Below, piece after piece: positions 25,889-38,369 of a stretch of DNA of 64,000 nucleotides. Source of the stretch: Luscinia megarhynchos (taxonomy: Eukaryota > Chordata > Aves > Passeriformes > Turdidae). Both the position numbers and the translations under genes were made by a program. Position 1 is the first letter of the stretch. Every line of letters starts with the position of its first letter. The stretch spans positions 15,119,385-15,183,384 of the forward strand of contig CM067576.1 in assembly GCA_034336665.1 (NCBI GenBank), written 5' to 3'. The notes under the pieces are model-generated. The model did not search any database. It saw only the letters and a program-made list of their open reading frames with translations, and was not told the DNA's origin.

Positions 25889-28795
25889 TCTAAACTTCAT
25901 GAAAAAATGCATTTATTCTAATGGTCAATTTGTTATTCCCGATGCAAGAGGGTCAGATTAGTGCTCAAGAAACAGCTGAGCTTTGTGGTGGTTACCTGGG
26001 AATTGTAACACTTGCAGGTTCGCCCATCACTAATATTTACTGTATTTTGCATTATTCCTTCTGAGAAAGTCTTGGAATATTGAAAAATGCTGTGCTTCAA
26101 CTCTGATATGTACAGAGGATGACATTTTTCCATAGAAGACAGTTTAGAATATTGCTTAATGTTTTTTCTGCCCAGCATCACTAATCTTACTGACTGCTTC
26201 CAAGATTATCAGACATCTGCAGCATTTTGCTGCATTAAGAAAAAAAGTTGACTGGAGTGATATCATGTCACTGAAACATGCCTGTTTTTAACTCTAGCAG
26301 ACTAATATAGCCTGTCTTGCATGTGTGTTGCATAGAATGTATGCAAATATGTAAAGATAACTTAAATTTCTAATATCATTGCAGATCAAAAGGATAAAAT
26401 ATTTATAAAATATATAAAAAAGTAAATTCATCCTAAGAAGATTTGAGATGTGAAAAAATTGTTGGCACTAAAATCTTTCCAAAAATAGTATCCTAGAATG
26501 AAAAATATTGAGCTGAAAAATAACCCAGCCTCTGGGCTAAGGGGTAAACCCATTACATTAGTGGATGTTATATCAAACTTCCCCTGATGTCACTGAAACT
26601 AAAACTTATTTTCTTGAGGTTATATAAAAATATAGAAGATGTAATTTCCAAATGACTTTGCACCCCTCATTTAAGAAACTTACCTCTTGTGATTTTAGGG
26701 ATCAATGAATGCCAAATGCCTGTAATTAATGTTGCATTAATTAATGTAATGTTTTATTTTTAAGACCCTGAGAGTCTTAGGATTGGTCTGAGATCTAACA
26801 ATAAAAAATGAGTCTCCTTTTGTTTTAGCCCAAAAATCACAAAATAATTTTCCAAGTAAATACACTCATTAGAAAATAGTGCTTGAAATCCATTTGAGAA
26901 TTTTCATAGATCTATTTGAAAGCTTTTGCAGATATATGCTTTTGTTGGAATTACAATAGCAGAATATTACTTTTGCCTTAGTTTTGTTCGATGCAGGTGA
27001 GAACTGATTTGATGGCCTTCCTGGATAGAAGCAGCTTCCCTCACTAAGCTCAATGTCATGCTACAGAGTTCTTAAAGGAATTTTTGAGTTCCAGCTCAAC
27101 TTTCCCATTTTTCCAGTGCTTTTCAAGTCAATATTGATTTCCCTAACATATTCGGAATTTCAAAAATTTCATGTGGCTTTGATGAAAAGCAAACAAAAAT
27201 GAAAGATTTTGTCTGTTTCACACTGAGTCATGACATTTGATTTATAACTAAAATATAATGAAACTAGAGGGGTGCAAACTCACACAGATTGGGGGGGGAA
27301 AAGTGAGAGAAAGGGAAATCTGTCATCTCAGCAGCACTAGTTTTTGTGCATCACTTCAACATATGTAATCACTCAAATGACAGTGTTTCAGTAGGTCCAA
27401 AGTACCTTTGTGAGTGTCTGATTTCTCAGTTCATAACACTGTGCAGGGAGTGCTACTAAAAAGCAACTAATTTAAACCAAGTTCTCTCATCTTGCCATGG
27501 TAAATATTACGTAGGGGTTTAATAATGGCAAATTCAGTCTGCACTGGGCAGTGCAGGGAGACTCCTGCTGCTGCAGCTAGTTTCTAAATATTAAGGAATA
27601 TACTAATACCCTGTTATTGTTTAGAAATCCACAAAAGTCAGTTTTCTGTGCTTTGAGTAATAATCAAAGAATATATTCTGTACATGATAATTAATAATGT
27701 GGCTGAGTTATTCTTAAAAGAGCTCTGGGACAGTTATTCCTCTTATTTGACCTGGAGTATATCTGCACTACCATCACTAATTCAGTGTAATTAATTAGCT
27801 TCTCATGAGCTATTATTGTTTTTAAGTACTTTTAGTTAATTGTAATCTGTTGTCACACAATTCAAAATACATGCTTAGAGGGAAGGCTGAGAAGAATTAG
27901 AACTTCCTAAATAACTTTTATTTGTTTTCTATAAATGGATTCTTTTTAAAATCTCCTACCACACTCCAGATCTTCAGATTGCCTAAGAGTGGAATTTAGT
28001 TCCTTATCTTTGAAATCCTCTTGATTGTCTAAGGGGTTTCTCTACAATATTGCTTTAATATTTTTTTTCACTGAATTGCCTTTAAAGAATGCAGAGTAGC
28101 TAAATATACCCATTGAAACAGCTGTTCAATGTACATTTGATGTGATTACATTCTGCATATCTTTTTCCTTGCTTGAAATTGCAGATCTCTGCTATTAGAG
28201 CAGCATGCTATTGCAGCATGCATTGTATTTATTAAATTTATAATTTCTGGGGCATGGAGTTTCCACATAGCTATAGTTAGACTATGCCATTGCCTTTCCC
28301 CAAGTAACCAGCACTCCTATTTGGAATATGGGGACCTAAAATGTGCATTTTCTTGTGCAGTGCTGTGTACCTCATTCACAGTGGCAGAGAGACCTTGCAA
28401 TAATGGAAGTTTGTGTCAGAACCAAAACTTTCATTTGAAAGAAGAAAAACCAAAAAAAAAAGGAGATCCTTTTTCATTCAATTTCCTTCCAAACCCCCCA
28501 AAAAGTTCAATATTTGCCCCAGATATCCTACTCTGTGGCAGAATCCCACTTTCAGGAGCTGAGCATGTTCTCTGTTTCCAGGTACTGTTTGTGCTTGCTG
28601 AACATCAGGTCTAGGGAAATACCATTTAATGCGTTACTCTATATTGGCCCTAATTTTCCTTGAGGTTACAAATAAATATAATCACAGCTATGCTTAGAGT
28701 CTTTTAGGCTGACATCCAATAAATTAGTAATATTAGATATGGCCCTAGCATGGCTTCAGTTTGCAGCTGACTGGGCTCCCTTTCTCTCCTGCTGA

Positions 28796-29167
<372 letters not shown>

Positions 29168-30117
29168 GAAACGAAGCCACGCGGGAAGCAAGAACTGCAT
29201 TTCTCTTCAAATCGGTTGTACAGCCAAAAGTGGGACTTGGAAAAATTCTATTCAGGACAAAAAGTTATTTTAAAACACCTTAGTTGCTGGCCCACTCTAT
29301 GGTCTGTTTTTATAATGTTTTGGTTGTATCTGCTAAACCATATATATTTTAAGTTGCAGTATGGACATATCCCCTTATCAAAATATAAGTGCATTTTTAG
29401 TGTAAAGGCAAATAGGGTTTTGAAAATCACTTCTGTCTCACTGTCCTTCACTCTTTTTTCTTTGTTTTTCTATTTTTTCTTTTAATTTTTTTTTTTTTTG
29501 TAATGACCATTTCAGTTTAGTGGTATAAATTATAGAGCAGCATTTGAGAAACAAGTTTTAATTTCAACAGCAGTACATGCCATTCTAGGGAAAGTGCATA
29601 TCCCAGGCATGCATATACACTTGAGAGCATACTGCTTATGAAACACATACACTTTACTTTTTAAATGTGTAAACTTGAAAACAAGTAGTGCCTATCATCT
29701 TTCCAAGATGATGATGGTCAGAGGTTTCCCAACCATATTCAGGTATTTTCTTTTATTTATAGAAAGAACTGAACCTTTGACTGATAATATTGAGGTTGGG
29801 TGTTTGCACAGAAGCTGAAACAAGAAGCACTAGTATGTTTGTATTTTAGAGTCAGTGACTCACAGTCACAGTGACTGTGTTTGGGATGAATAGAGGAATG
29901 TATGGACAGTATAAAAATGCATCAGCACTGAATGGGTAGATGCTGCGGGGTCGTGTTGAGGAAAAGAAATCTGTCCAAAGTGCCAAAATTGATTGCCCAA
30001 ATAGTAATTCTATAGGTGGCTGAAGGAAACCAGTGGTGCACTGTCCCTAGGGCAGGGAGAGTGAGAGAGCAATTAAAAAGTGCAGGGGCAAGGAGACTGG
30101 AGGCTACATATATATAA

Positions 30118-30175
30118 AAGTGTGTTTGTGTGTGTGTGTATATATACATATATGTACATATATATATACACATGG
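30118..30175 (+). repeat. (TG)n/(TA)n microsatellite with hairpin potential in the 3'UTR
   Basis: A TG run passes into TATATACATATATGTACATA and ends TATATATATACACA. The part 30135-30172 is an imperfect inverted repeat centred near a GTAC, with TGTGTATATATA on the left and its complement on the right, so the RNA could fold into a hairpin. A Pumilio-like TGTACATA (30153-30160) lies near its apex. Confidence 0.9.
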
Positions 30176-30505
30176 TGCAGATGAATGTTGTCAGTTGTAT
30201 ACAGCTAGTTCTGAAAGAGTCATGTGGAGTTGTGTGATTTCTTCCAAGTTTTCATCTTTCCAGCATTATGCTTCGTGCTGTTGGTTAAAGGTTCTGTACC
30301 TTTCAGCAGCTGAGATCTGAGCATACGTATTTCTGTACAAGAGGTACTAACAGGGTATTTTTTTTCTCAGTCTGGATTAGGCAATAACGTTTCACTTTTT
30401 GTTTTCCTTAATGCACTGTTCTAAAGGAAAGAAATTCGTAGCAATCACTTTAAGAGTTTAAGTAGACTCGAATGTTTCCTGCTTTAGGGTAATTTCCATT
30501 GAAAA

Positions 30506-30511
30506 AATAAA
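30506..30511 (+). terminator. GABRB2: Possible proximal polyadenylation signal
   Basis: AATAAA about 1.34 kb after the stop codon, followed within 30 bases by TTTGTTTTTCTTTGGG, a reasonable T/GT-rich downstream element. It is a candidate for a short-3'UTR transcript form; use is not proven. Confidence 0.35.
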
Positions 30512-33500
30512 AATTTGTTTTTCTTTGGGAAACTTTATGAATTAATAGGTTGAGTTTTTTCATCCCGTTGAGCTTTATTTTTACAGGCAAAATAGAATAG
30601 AAAAAAATAATTTAGACAAAAAAATGACACTTTTTCCACTGTGGAACTCCTTTTGTAATGAAAATAGCAGTCACAAGAACTGTATAAAAAGTAAAATTTT
30701 TTGATGGCTTTTGCTAGATTAGATCCCCAATATTATTTGACACAATGTTCCAAGAAGAAAAAGCCACATCTGTTGCATCCATACTACCTCTCATCTGTGT
30801 AGAAATTTTTGAAAGAAACTAAAGAGTATAAACTTTTTTCAGGGTACTAAAAAAATTCTTTAGAATATGTTTCATAAAATATTTTTTAAATTTTTTTTTT
30901 CTTACTTTAAAAGAGTAATTTTCTTACAAATTTATGTGGTTTTATTTTTGGTTCCCCCCATCTCCCCCATTTGATAGTGAATGATATGAATAGTAGGAGA
31001 ATAGTTCTGAGAGCTAATAGGCAAATATTCTGGGGGGTTTTTTTTGAGCATTTCATATGCTTATTTCTCGTTCAACTAAGAGAGGATAGTTTCGGAGCCT
31101 GGGATGGGATTTGCAATGTACCCTACCTGCCAGGAAGTTGTGTACATTCACAAACTGCCTCCAGGCTCACACTCTGCAATATGTAGAGACAGGTTTTCCT
31201 CATGTGATTAACTTTCTAAGTCAAAATTTTGCTCTTTGGTTCACATACTTAATTTGTGACTGCTTCTCATGCATAACGCAATAACCTTTGTAGATGCACT
31301 TGGGATTTCAGCTGATAGGTATGAGTCATGTTGGATTTTTTTTTCCCCAATTTTAAGAAATGGAGCATATCAAAATTTAGTATTTCTTTTCAAAGTCTGT
31401 CCTTTAAAAATTATATTAATTATCTTAAATGAAAGCAGTCTTATAGTATTCTTCTGTACAAGCTTTTCTTTCATTGCAGAAATTGCTGACAGCTCCTTTT
31501 ATTGTTTCACAGAAGCAGAGTGTGACTGCAGGGAGCTCACAGCCTATCTGTGGTTGATACACATCAAATATAAAACCTTACAGGGAATATGTTGACTCTC
31601 TGCATTGGTAACTGCTTCAGCTACAAAATCCACAGAGATCGAATCCTGGAACTGCACATTCACTTTTCTGAAGCTACAGTACAAGCCATAATACTCTCTG
31701 TTATTGCTATTCAGAGAGTGAAAGAAAATGTTTGGTTTCTGCTCAGGTGTCACTAGGAAAGATAAATTATCTGTGGGGAAGGAGCACTTTTGCTTTTACT
31801 ATGTTCTTCTGGCTATTAATGTGATGTATAAAATTAGTTAAAGAGAAAGATTCTACCATTTTGTACTAAGGCTTAACACTGTGATATAAAAAGATGGGGT
31901 GAGAAAGGCTGGTGAGGCACTATCAAGGAAAAAGCATAACTTGAGCCCAAGGTAAGCACTTACTCCTGAGATACTTGAGTGAAAGTGGGAAATGATGCCA
32001 ACATACATGAGATGTGGGGTTTGCTATGTGTGCTACCCTCCAGGTAAACTAGAATAAATCTGCTTTTACTTTAGAATTGACCAAAAATGAATATTCTTGA
32101 TCTTTTTAATCATGTTAAGTGTCGTTGGTTTCAATAAACAAAATAGCAAAGTTAATAATTTAGATAAAACTTGTAATATAATTATAGTTGCACATTTTAT
32201 TGTTCTGTTAGACATAATAGCCAGCAATTAAGGTGTTTTTCATCTTTGTGAAATTCATGGGGGAATTATGACTATAACATGGCACAGTTTTAATGAAATC
32301 TTTGAGATCAATCTGTAAATATATACTGTACATGACTGCTAGTAAGTATGATACACATTTTCAGAACTGAAAATTCATGCAACATATTTCTGTGTTTGCA
32401 TAAGGAATGTTATGTTTCTATCCTATCGCAGTTCAATGACTGGGAAGAAAGACTCAAGCAATGACATTGTGACCATCTCTTTTCTCATTCCCAGGGGAGG
32501 AAAACAGGAGTCCTAGATAACAGCATGTGACTGAGTTCTTCAGAGTTCTTACATTCTAATAAAAAAAAAAGACATAAAATCTGTAATGTACAAAAGCACA
32601 ATGCATGGAGAAAATGAGTGGTGGTCGTACACCTGGGGGAAAATTCCTATTTATTTCAGAAAAACATGCATTAAAATTAAACCTCAATTAATTTTCACTA
32701 TAATTATTAGACTGTGTTCCAGTCCTATAACACAGTGCTCAACGTAATTGAACAGATGTGAAATATTTTCCAACTGTATGTGCATATGGACATACTCCCC
32801 AATGTCTGTATGGACATATGTGTGTATATATACACGTGCCGAGTACATAAATATATACATGCACACACATTCACATGGTGTGTTAAAGGAATAAGCTAAT
32901 AATAGTTTTGTTTCTACCATCAACCAGTGTATGAATATATTTTTGAGAAAAAAAAAAAGATTAATGTACTTAGAAAAAAAAACAAACAAACTTACTCTAC
33001 AGGGTAACTGGGCATTTCTATATCAGCAGAGCAATGCTTATGATTCGTATGGAGTACTTCACCGTTTGACATGATGATAGTACTGTACCTCCTTGCATCT
33101 GGAATTAGAACTAGTCCTCACATTGCTTGCCGATTTCTTCTCTCTCTTTTTATAACAGCATTGTCCACTAGTAAGTTTTCAAAACCAACGAATTCCTTAG
33201 GGAACCAAGAAGGAAAAAAAAAGACAAAAATAGTAACTATTTCTAGAAAATAATCTAGGGTGGGATGGCCAGGGTACAATACTATATCAGTAGTGATCAA
33301 AACATTTTGCTATGTGTATATAGAACATACAGTGTGAGCAACCATAACTTAAGCTGAACGTGTGTAAATATTATCAGGTTTCTTAAACATTTTTAACTTC
33401 TAATTTGTACTTTATGGTAAGGCAAAAAGCTAATTCTACTTATGGTTTAGGTTAATGTGTCCTAAAATTATGTAAATAATTAAATAAGCTGTAAATGAGC

Positions 33501-34902
33501 AGTCAATAGATACAGTATTTGTTTAGTGACTTCTTTTTACTAAGTACAATAATTGCAGTGCTCTAGCAGAGTAATTTAAACACCCTTTTGCATAAACAGA
33601 TTTGGACTCCAGATATAAAATAGTACAGGAAGTGCTATAGTGTAAAATAGCCATTCTGGCAATGTTTCTGCTGGCACAGATTCTTTTCTATGGTTAAAAT
33701 GTTCAGGCCACACACTCAGTACTCAGATTAGCCAAAACAAACAGGGCCTGGTTTTCACTTACAATAATGCACCTTTTTGGTGCTCCAGTGAGTGAAGAGG
33801 TGAAGGTGTCCAAGGGTAAGTGAGAATTCAGCTGTTGGTGATTTCATTACAGAAGCCTGCATATTGCATCTGTCTGATTCTGAAATCTTTCTCTTACGGA
33901 ATTTAATAGTAGGCTTATGTTCTTAAAAAAAAAAAAAATACAGGATGTTTGACTGTCATTAGATAGCATGGTCCCCCAAAGCCAAAGAACCTTCACTCTA
34001 GAAATTGTTTGAAGGGGAAATCTAAAAAGTCACTGCTTAACACCAAAGGTAAAGCTTAGTAAAATGCACTAGGAACTTTATCTAAATTTTTAAGAAGCAA
34101 ATGGAATGTTGTTGATCAAAAAGACTGCCCTATTCTACTTTGTAAGAATACTAATAATTTAAAATCCATTATATAAAATTGAAATAGATTGTCTCTACAA
34201 GAATATGCAACACTAGCATTTCATAAATATAAAATTATTTTCTTTGTAAGTGCTTTGACAAAAAAATGAAACTTAAATGATGAAAAATCTCACCTCTACT
34301 TTCATACTAAGGGTTGTATTTTTTTAACGTTTTTCAGACATGAGGTCATCTATTACAATTTGATAGCATTTTGTATGTTTTCACTGTTCCTGTCATTTGG
34401 CAGATACTCACCAGGATGTATGGTTCATGGTCTCTCCTGTTACTTTCAGTTGAAGACAGAAAGAACATTTGAAACATGATTAATTCTGACAAACTGCCTA
34501 TGATTTGACTTCTATCACGTTTTTATTGGCATGGGTGTTTAAATGGTTCTGTTAGTACTGTCTTTGCGCAGTTCTGAGTTATCTTTTACTTAGTACTATT
34601 TATTTCATAATGTAGTAATCATCAGCCTTACTAATGACCTTGTAGCCTTTCTTATATGCACATAATGCACATTTTCCAATGGCTAGAAAATGCAAAATAC
34701 TAGTGGATATCATTGCATCAGATCTTCATGTCTTTCTCAAAAGGACTGCTAACCTCTGGGATATATGAGGTAGTAAAATGATGATTGTAAATGAGTAGCA
34801 CATAAGAGATATTTTCTTGAATTTAAAATTATTGCAGCCAGTTTCAGCATGTAAATATATAATAATGTTGGCTAGTGTGTAATTCTTGAATTTAAAAATA
34901 TA

Positions 34903-34908
34903 AATAAA
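34903..34908 (+). terminator. GABRB2: Probable distal polyadenylation signal of GABRB2
   Basis: AATAAA in TAAATAAAGAAAACC, preceded by a TGTAAATATATAATAATG stretch (UGUA-type upstream element) and followed by TGTAGTTGTGTTATGTTGGG, a good GT-rich downstream element. This combination is the best polyadenylation context I found downstream of the gene. Cleavage would fall near 34920-34930. Confidence 0.6.
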
Positions 34909-37900
34909 GAAAACCTAAAATATGTACATGTAGTTGTGTTATGTTGGGCAGGTTCTTTCCTCAAAGCTGCAGTGAAGTGAGTAACTCTGAGTTTGGGTCA
35001 GAAAGGGACTCAGAAGTTAAGTGTTGAGGCACCTGAAATGTAGGTGTAGGATGGGAAGGGGAACCATAACATGGTGTTAATTTGCTTGTGCAGCCCTTGG
35101 GGGACTTGAGTGTCTGGGGACCCAGTGTAAGCAAGGTACAGTGAGAAGCCTGGTGCTGGTCAGCATAGAAATGCTGAGAGGAGGGGGAACAGCTGAGAAA
35201 TCTCAGAAGTTTTGTATTGTCTCCTCAGAGTCAATTCTTGGGAATCTGTTGCTGATGGAGAGTTGCTGGCTCCCCAACAGTGTCCCCCTTACAGAAATAT
35301 GGAAGGGTCTGTTAGCAGGGGGGTGGTATTTCCTTCTACATTAAATGATCTTAAATCTGAATATGTGGACTTCAAACATGGAAGTCTCAAGTTTCATGCC
35401 TTCCTGTTCCTACCTGGGCTCTAACAGGAGAGATTCTGCATGACAAATTATTGTCCCTTTCAGGATGGTGGATTTAGATTTTCCTGTTGGAGAGGTTCAG
35501 TTGAAGAACAATTCAAGATGAGCAGAGGAGAGACCAGTCAAGCTTCATCATGAGAGGCTCTTGGACAGGGCTGTAGCAGGGATTAGAAGCTGGGTGCTTT
35601 GTGCTCCAAAGAAGTAAAATGTCCACTAATACAGGTCAGGTTTTGCTGTTTCTTTCTGTCTTAGTGGAATCTTGAGCCTTAAATACACTTCAGACTTACA
35701 CTTGCTTGCTGGCTGTGCTGAGTGAACAGTTCATGTCTATTAGTTTCTCTTATCTGCTGTCTCAGCTCTAATAAAAGGAAATGCATAGTTGTGTTTCCAA
35801 ACCCCAAGTATCCCTACATGAGGGATATTACAGGGTGTTTATTGGTAGCTTTAGCTGCACATTCCCACAGATGATTCTTTGGCTGATCCTACCAGGGGGA
35901 GCAGATGGAGCACCAGAAAAGGGAACAAATGGCCATCGGACAAAAGACCGCCAAAGGCTAAAACTGCCAAATTCTCATTTTTGTCTGGAAATGCAGACAG
36001 CAGTTGGTAATTCCTTTTGAAGTTACCCACCTGGCTACTCTCTGTACCAGCCCCACAACAGCACTGCTTTAATGATTGATCTGTTCTGTCTCTCTTTTCT
36101 GTGGATTTAGGGCACCAGTTCTGCAGAGAAAGCAGAGGCTGAAGATGGAAAAACCTGAGTCTTACAGATGGTACTGAAGTGAGGAGCTGCTGGGTGCAGG
36201 ATGCTGACTCTGTGTCAGGGACATAGAACATGAGAAGGAAAAGGACTGTTTCCAGACTGTTAAGGAAAGCTCAAATATGACTTTTGTACCTCACTATTTA
36301 AAATACCACATCTTCCTCTGAAGCTTCTGAAAAGGAGGGCAAGGTTCTGAAAAAAGACTGACATGTCAGCACAATTGCTTTGTTACAACTCTGATATACT
36401 GTTGCCCCTTATTTTCAAGATTATTACAAGCTAGGAAGCAAAGTATTTCAACTTTAAGACTGGTTCATTATTTCAGAGACTAAAAATATTTGTATTAATT
36501 GGTGACTATTATTTTCGAATCAAAAATGTCTATCTACTATTTTACTTGTCTGTGTTTATAAATGCATTCTATATTATCACATCCTAGCAGGAGTTAAATC
36601 AACTGGCACAAAAATAAGCCTAGGATATTTGAATAATTTATTTCCTTTACTCTGGCTTTTAACACTTCATGATATATATAACATAGCCTCTCCATTCAAT
36701 TTACTAGATTGCAAATTAGTAACCTTAGTAGTGACTTCTTATGTGAAAATTGCATTGTTTTCTGAATCTCGATAATCTAAAGTTAATAAAACATGAGGCA
36801 AATCAACTAAAATCACAGTTCTTTATTTATAAAAGGAAAATTAGTATTTTAAAGAATGAAATTATGCATCTGTCAAATACTGAACAGCTGTGAAACAGTG
36901 AAATAATGGGAACTGGCTTCTAACACATTGTAACTGCTGCATATAAATAAATGCAACATTATAGCTACATAGCAGTGTGTTCACTAACATAAATTCTATG
37001 GTTATCAAAATTAATGACCTGCATGACATTATCAATCCATAATGCTTGTTATTCTTGAGGGATATCTGGAATGACTCATTTATTATGGTGTTCATTTCAT
37101 ATTGAGTCTAATCAAGGGATATATTTAAAAAAACAACCTGACAGTTATGTGAAGAAATGTGGATTGGCTATTCAGGTGATGAAGATGCTTATATAAAAGG
37201 AGATTTGCTTCCCTTGCCTGAGACTGGGCCAGGTTTTCTGGGGAAAGGGAGAGTGCTTTTTTCAATGTTAGGGCAAAACTTTTGACTATATCTTATTCTT
37301 GAAGGGAAAGTATTATTTTCTCTCTTTCTGACAGATTGTCAGAGCTGACATACCACGTTCATTTTGGCACTCTAATGGCTAAGGGCAGGCTCCCAGCTGA
37401 GACCACTTTTTTAAAAAATTCTCTTTTTTGGAAAAAATATATCCAAGGAAACAAAGCTTGCTTAGGTTCCCTTACAAATGCTTTAAATTGTGTAAACTGC
37501 ACATTTTTTGTTTTGATGCTGTTTTGTTTTCACATGGGACTTGAGTCTTTGTACAGCTGTTGGTATTTATGGTCTCATGTACTCACACTTCTCAGCTTGG
37601 TTGATACATCTGAGATCTGCTGCTTTCTAAGCCCACATGAAACTGGACTGTGACCTTTGAGATCTCCTTGTTAAACGTTCCCAAAGATCTTTTCTGAAGT
37701 CTGACTGATCATGTCAGTCTTTAATCTTCAACCCTTTGTTGAGATTTCATGGCATTGATGGTTATGAAGGTGCTGTGAAGAGACATCACAGGCAAGCATA
37801 GGAGTGCAATGTCAGGCAGGAGACAGGGATGGAGTCCTGTCATATGCTCTTTGACTGCAGCAAAAAGGGCAAGATGTGCAGTGATAAACCCACAGCACCA

Positions 37901-38203
37901 AAGCTAATGTGGTCATGACAGGGTCAGTGCAGTTCCATTACTGAGGGTGATATTTCCACTTTCGTGTCATGCAAAGAAATTGTTTCTTCAGGTGAGAAGA
38001 CATTGACAGGAGAATGAATGTGGATAATAAACAGATCAAAACCTACATGTCAGGACAGCAAGATTTATCTGCAAGATTTGCAGACAAATTGGATTGGTTT
38101 TGATGTGCTTCTGGTTTTAGGTTATGAAAAATCAAGGCTTTTTATTGCTGCTGTTGTTAGTCATCATTCAAAAGATATCTGAATTGGAAATATGTGCCAA
38201 ACA

Positions 38204-38369
38204 GAAAAAAAAAAAATGCTGGACAGAAAAAGGGGCAAAAACCAAAAAAAACAAACAAAGAAAAAAACCCCCAAAAAAGAAAAACTAAACCCCCCTAAAA
38301 AAAACCCCAAAAAACCAACAAAACAAAAAACCCAAAACAAAACAAAACAAAAACCCAACAAAACCAAAG
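38204..38369. repeat. A/C-rich low-complexity tract
   Basis: About 165 bp made almost only of A and C after an initial A12 run, with C4-C6 clusters separated by A runs, then AACAAAACAAAACAAAAACC-type units. On the minus strand it is G/T-rich with G4-G6 runs, but the spacing is loose for a classical quadruplex. It produces open frames on both strands that are artefacts of composition. Confidence 0.95.

Larger units (their letters stand above)
29168..34925 (+). other. GABRB2: GABRB2 3' untranslated region (inferred, about 5.8 kb)
   Basis: No acceptor-exon structure or new gene follows the stop codon. The sequence is AT-rich and has features common in long neuronal 3'UTRs: Pumilio-type TGTANATA octamers at 30153-30160, 32314-32321, 32823-32830, 33315-33322, 33363-33370 and 34850-34857, many ATTTA motifs, a poly-T run near 29485 and a TG/TA hairpin at 30135-30172. 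The distal end is inferred from AATAAA at 34903-34908 followed by a GT-rich stretch. Earlier AATAAA hexamers (30506-30511, 32133-32138) could give shorter forms. The exact end cannot be fixed without transcript data. Confidence 0.65.

Noticed and set aside
25382..25921. Long open frames on both strands (179 and 140 codons) across the pentanucleotide tract
   Set aside because: They are produced by the stop-free repeat itself, encode only low-complexity PFPSL or GREGK repeats and have no flanking gene signals.
35851..36231. 126-codon minus-strand frame downstream of the gene
   Set aside because: No domain, no splice or promoter context, typical of a chance frame in GC-moderate DNA.
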